Of a stretch of 64,000 nt of DNA, positions 61,085 through 64,000 are shown in pieces. This stretch comes from Euhalothece natronophila Z-M001. Its GTDB lineage: Bacteria; Cyanobacteriota; Cyanobacteriia; Cyanobacteriales; Rubidibacteraceae. Location: the NCBI RefSeq assembly GCF_007904085.1, contig NZ_CP042326.1:992001-1056000 (forward strand), written 5' to 3'. Position 1 is the first letter of the stretch, and each line of letters begins with the position of its first letter. Made by a program: the position numbers and the translations under genes. The notes beneath the pieces were generated by a model. It saw only the letters and a list, made by a program, of their open reading frames with translations, searched no databases and had not been told where the DNA came from.

Positions 61085-61309
61085 TCTCAGAATGTGACCT
61101 CCTGTCGCACCCTTGATATGTTAATTGTAGCACTAACTCTACTGATTCATCTACCCGAAAAATAAAATATTGTGTTGGGGTGTAGCACAGCGTGAGCTTC
61201 TTCTCAGAACGCTAGATAAATTTTGATGTTTAATCTGCTTTTTTTAGTAATGCTAAGAAACTTGGGCTGTGCTATACAAATGGATTTGCATTCCCACGCT
61301 TTCGATGAC

Positions 61310-61347
61310 AAAAAAGCCCCCAACTGGACACCTAAGCCCGTTGGGGT
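61310..61347 (-). terminator. Rho-independent terminator of hemL
   Basis: On the minus strand CCCCAAC pairs with GTTGGGG across a 15-base loop, followed by GCTTTTTTG. It lies 10 bases past the hemL stop codon. Confidence 0.82.
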
Positions 61348-61356
61348 CAACTTTTC

Positions 61357-62658
61357 TTACAAGGAAGCCATCACTTCATCAGCAGCATTCAAGGTTTTAT
61401 TAATATCTTCCTCGGTATGCGCTAAGGAGGTGAAGCCAGCTTCAAATTGAGAGGGGGCTAAATAAATACCACGTTCTAACATGCCGCGATGATAGCGACT
61501 AAACTTATCTAAGTCAGAGGTTTTGGCATCTTCAAAATTACGAACTGGACGATCTGTGAAAAAGACACCAAACATGGCACTAAGTTGACCAATTTGTACC
61601 GCATGACCATGTTTTTGGGCAATTTCTTTTAAGCCATCAGTGAGCTTTTTCGTCATTTGATCCAGTTGCTCATAAGTGCCTGGGCGTTGCAATAATTCTA
61701 AGGTTTTAATCCCAGCAGTCATGGCAAGGGGGTTACCCGATAAGGTTCCAGATTGATACATGGGGCCGGCGGGTGCAATCACTTCCATAATATCTTTCCG
61801 CGCTCCCAAAGCACCGACAGGTAAGCCACCACCAATGATTTTACCAAGGGTTGTGACATCAGGAGTAATACCAAATTTCTCTTGTGCGCCACCATAGGCA
61901 ATACGGAAGCCAGTCATAACTTCATCAAAGGCTAATAAAGCCCCATGCTGTTGAGTCAATTCTCGCAAACCTTGCACAAATTCCATATCAGGCGCAATAA
62001 AGCCAGAGTTTCCTACCACAGGTTCTAGCATTACTCCAGCAATTTCATCACCATGATCTTGAAATAGCTTTTTCACCGCTTCTAGGTCATTATAGGGAGC
62101 GGCTAGGGTACTACTGGTAGCAGACTTGGGAACCCCAGGAGAGTCAGGAAGCCCTAAAGTAGCAACTCCAGAGCCAGCTTGCACCAGCAACATATCAGCA
62201 TGACCATGATAATTACCTTGGAATTTAATAATTTTATCTCGTCCTGTATAGGCACGCATCATGCGAAGTGCCGACATACAGGCTTCTGTTCCTGAGTTTA
62301 CAAAGCGCACCATCTCGATGCTAGGAACAGCATTAATGACCATCTCCGCGAGGATATTTTCTTCCACCGAAGGCGCACCAAAACTGGTTCCCTTTTCAAT
62401 GGCTTCTTTTAAAGCCTTAACCACTTCTGGATGGGCATGACCACATATTGCGGGGCCCCAAGTTCCCACGTAATCAATATATTCATTGCCATCAACATCC
62501 CAAACATGAGAGCCTTTCACTTTATCAAACACAACAGGATCGCCACCAACAGACTTAAAGGCGCGAACAGGAGAGTTCACACCCCCTGGCATTAGGTTTT
62601 GAGCTTTGCTAAAGATATCTTTTGATTTCTTGGTGTTAAATGCGGTTGTTGAAGTCAT
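61357..62658 (-). CDS. hemL: Glutamate-1-semialdehyde 2,1-aminomutase
   Basis: 433 residues, usual length. '[20 protein letters not shown]' (PLP phosphate cup), '[20 protein letters not shown]', '[20 protein letters not shown]' and catalytic Lys in '[19 protein letters not shown]' are all present. It forms 5-aminolevulinate, the committed tetrapyrrole precursor, from glutamate semialdehyde. It diverges from chlH, the Mg-chelatase gene, across 362 bases. Confidence 0.97.
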   Translation of the reverse strand: MTSTTAFNTKKSKDIFSKAQNLMPGGVNSPVRAFKSVGGDPVVFDKVKGSHVWDVDGNEYIDYVGTWGPAICGHAHPEVVKALKEAIEKGTSFGAPSVEENILAEMVINAVPSIEMVRFVNSGTEACMSALRMMRAYTGRDKIIKFQGNYHGHADMLLVQAGSGVATLGLPDSPGVPKSATSSTLAAPYNDLEAVKKLFQDHGDEIAGVMLEPVVGNSGFIAPDMEFVQGLRELTQQHGALLAFDEVMTGFRIAYGGAQEKFGITPDVTTLGKIIGGGLPVGALGARKDIMEVIAPAGPMYQSGTLSGNPLAMTAGIKTLELLQRPGTYEQLDQMTKKLTDGLKEIAQKHGHAVQIGQLSAMFGVFFTDRPVRNFEDAKTSDLDKFSRYHRGMLERGIYLAPSQFEAGFTSLAHTEEDINKTLNAADEVMASL

Positions 62659-63020
62659 GGTATTGATTCAGTTTAAGTTTCTATTATCCGTACTATCCCA
62701 TTAATAAGGGAAAATTTATCTCTTCGTTTAACCAAGTTTAATCCTAATCAAATCCTACGACCAGTGACCATGTTTTTGGTTTAAGTATTGATGTGAGTTG
62801 TCATTACTTTACATAAATTTACATTATTAAAAGTATTTACTGCGAAAAATGTAAAAAAATATTTCAAAAAATGACATACTTTTTGTCAAATTATGTCGAA
62901 TCAGGGTTAATCTATCGAATGTGTAGCGATTTTTTGATACAAGAAACAAGTGGGAGGGGCAATTTGTTACCTCCTGGGTTCGTTGGAAGAAGTTATTACT
63001 CATCTAAGGAGAAAGTGTGA
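62659..63020. promoter_or_regulatory. Divergent intergenic region of hemL and chlH
   Basis: An AT-rich 362-base region without a gene. TGACA..TGTCA forms a small inverted repeat near 62871-62888, and a hairpin GGAGG-ggcaatttgtta-CCTCC lies near 62952-62974 in the likely chlH leader. AAGGAG sits 10 bases before the chlH ATG. The open frame over 62950-63201 is a shadow of chlH and not a gene. Confidence 0.45.
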
Positions 63021-64000
63021 ATGTTCACTCACGTCAAGTCCACCATTCGCCACATTGAACCAGATACCCTCGGAGATCGTTCTCTTGTTAAGGTGGTCTA
63101 TGTCGTGCTTGAGCCTCAGTATCAAAGTGCGCTCTCGGCATCAGTCCGCTCGATTAATGCCAATAATCCTGATGTTGCCATTGAGATTAGTGGTTACTTA
63201 ATTGAAGAACTGCGTGATCCTGAGAATTACGAGGCGTTCCAAAATGATGTGGCTCAAGCCAATTTGTTTATTGGTTCGTTAATTTTTATTGAAGATTTAG
63301 CCGATAAAGTTGTGGCTGCGGTTGAACCTTATCGGGATCAACTCGATGCAGCGATTGTGTTTCCGTCCATGCCCCAAGTCATGCGCCTAAATAAATTGGG
63401 TAGCTTTTCTATGGCGCAGTTAGGGCAAAGTAAAAGCGCGATCGCGCAGTTTATGAAAAAACGCAAAGAGAAACAGGGGGCATCTTTCCAAGATGGTATG
63501 CTCAAACTCCTGCAAACCTTACCAAAAGTTTTAAAATACTTACCATTAGATAAAGCTCAAGACGCTCGCAACTTCATGTTGTCCTTCCAGTATTGGCTCG
63601 GTGGTTCTCCTGATAATTTAGAGAACTTCCTGCTAATGCTCACTGATAAATATATTCTCAAGAAAGAACATAAAGAAGAAGAAGTTAAATATGATGCTCC
63701 GGTTGTTTATCCGGATATGGGAATTTGGCATCCTCTTGCGCCGAAGATGTTTGAAGATGTCAAAGAATATTTAAATTGGTACAACAGTCGCAGTGATATT
63801 AATGAAGACTTAAAAGACCCCTTAACCCCTTGCATTGGGTTAGTTTTACAACGGACGCACCTGATTACTGGGGATGATGCCCATTATGTGGCGGTAGTTT
63901 CCGAACTCGAAGCCATGGGCGCAAGGGTGATTCCTATTTTTGCTGGTGGCTTAGACTTTTCTAAACCAGTGGATGAGTTCTTCTGGGATACCGCAGCCGA
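63021..64000 (+). CDS. chlH: Magnesium chelatase subunit ChlH (partial, 5' part)
   Basis: The frame is open from ATG 63021 to the window end, 326 complete codons (full ChlH is about 1330). Visible ChlH parts: 'IRHIEPDTLGDRSLVKVVYV', 'LFIGSLIFIEDLADKVVAAV', 'VFPSMPQVMRLNKLGSFSMA', 'YWLGGSPDNLENFLLMLTDK', 'YPDMGIWHPLAPKMFEDVKE' and 'ALGLVLQRTHLITGDD'-type. ChlH is the porphyrin-binding subunit of Mg-chelatase, assisted by GUN4, which also occurs in this window. The 3' end is outside. Confidence 0.96.
   Translation, partial: MFTHVKSTIRHIEPDTLGDRSLVKVVYVVLEPQYQSALSASVRSINANNPDVAIEISGYLIEELRDPENYEAFQNDVAQANLFIGSLIFIEDLADKVVAAVEPYRDQLDAAIVFPSMPQVMRLNKLGSFSMAQLGQSKSAIAQFMKKRKEKQGASFQDGMLKLLQTLPKVLKYLPLDKAQDARNFMLSFQYWLGGSPDNLENFLLMLTDKYILKKEHKEEEVKYDAPVVYPDMGIWHPLAPKMFEDVKEYLNWYNSRSDINEDLKDPLTPCIGLVLQRTHLITGDDAHYVAVVSELEAMGARVIPIFAGGLDFSKPVDEFFWDTAA

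Noticed and set aside
62950-63201. An 83-residue open frame upstream of chlH
   Set aside because: It overlaps the chlH start in another frame and has no coding features; the chlH frame is the real gene.
1-64000. CRISPR array, prophage or rRNA operon
   Set aside because: No regularly spaced repeats, no phage structural genes and no rRNA sequence seen on either strand.

Overview
The window is chromosomal DNA of a cyanobacterium. Genes for chlorophyll and bilin synthesis (gun4, acsF, heme oxygenase, hemN, hemL, chlH) lie alongside Tic22, an IctB-like protein, cyanobacterial chorismate lyase and a PyrF-PyrE fusion. The HIP1 octamer GCGATCGC occurs in most genes and even inside a tRNA anticodon arm. 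Many proteins are rich in Asp and Glu, which would fit a salt-tolerant unicellular lineage of the Halothece/Dactylococcopsis type, but that placement is only an inference. Base composition is moderate to AT-rich.

Layout. 0-2.8 kb: an operon of pilin-like proteins, whose first complete gene carries an in-frame TAA. 2.9-7.9 kb: AAA ATPase, metallophosphoesterase, Crp/Fnr regulator, DALR protein and chorismate lyase. 8-9.2 kb: tRNA-Leu(GAG), a 192-bp non-autonomous IS200/IS605-like element (a second copy lies at 4.27 kb) and a decayed tnpB. 9.2-18.6 kb: a Get3d-like ATPase operon, Lon-N protein, lytic transglycosylase, IctB, then gun4-prmC-tic22. 18.7-23.6 kb: cytochrome P450, a decapeptide-repeat protein, htpG, and a ferredoxin/metallo-beta-lactamase fusion. 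23.7-25.6 kb: an AT-rich cassette of unknown genes with an orphan HicB. 25.6-35.7 kb: tRNA-Ala(CGC), HAD hydrolase, methyltransferases, csaB, a CyRepA1-type plasmid replication protein and an orphan phosphorothioation-associated methyltransferase. 35.7-38.3 kb: a PhnD-C-E type transporter. 38.5-46.7 kb: acetyltransferase, pyrF-pyrE, ctp protease, hemN-ho and divergent acsF. 46.7-53 kb is a mobile region: an IS200/IS605 tnpB split by a 2.6-kb group II intron, a Doc toxin-antitoxin pair and a complete IS630 element. 53-57.5 kb: acetyltransferase and a copper-type locus (P-type ATPase, DUF305 protein, MerR-type promoter). 57.6-64 kb: a radical SAM protein, two secreted paralogs flanking a degenerate group II intron, hemL, and the start of chlH, which runs off the window.

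How the genes work together. Six tetrapyrrole genes are scattered through the window: HemL makes ALA, HemN works at the coproporphyrinogen step, ChlH and GUN4 work at Mg insertion, AcsF forms ring E, and heme oxygenase starts bilin synthesis. hemN-ho and acsF diverge from one intergenic region that carries a mirrored 9-bp element.

The most unusual structure is the group II intron. It splits the codon of what should be the last RuvC catalytic aspartate of TnpB, and exact excision would restore an intact 408-residue protein. The 192-bp IS605-like elements without tnpB, the duplicated-domain phosphorothioation-associated methyltransferase beside CyRepA1, the decapeptide Gly/His/Met repeat protein and the MerR-type promoter are the other leads. 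I saw no CRISPR array, rRNA operon or prophage.
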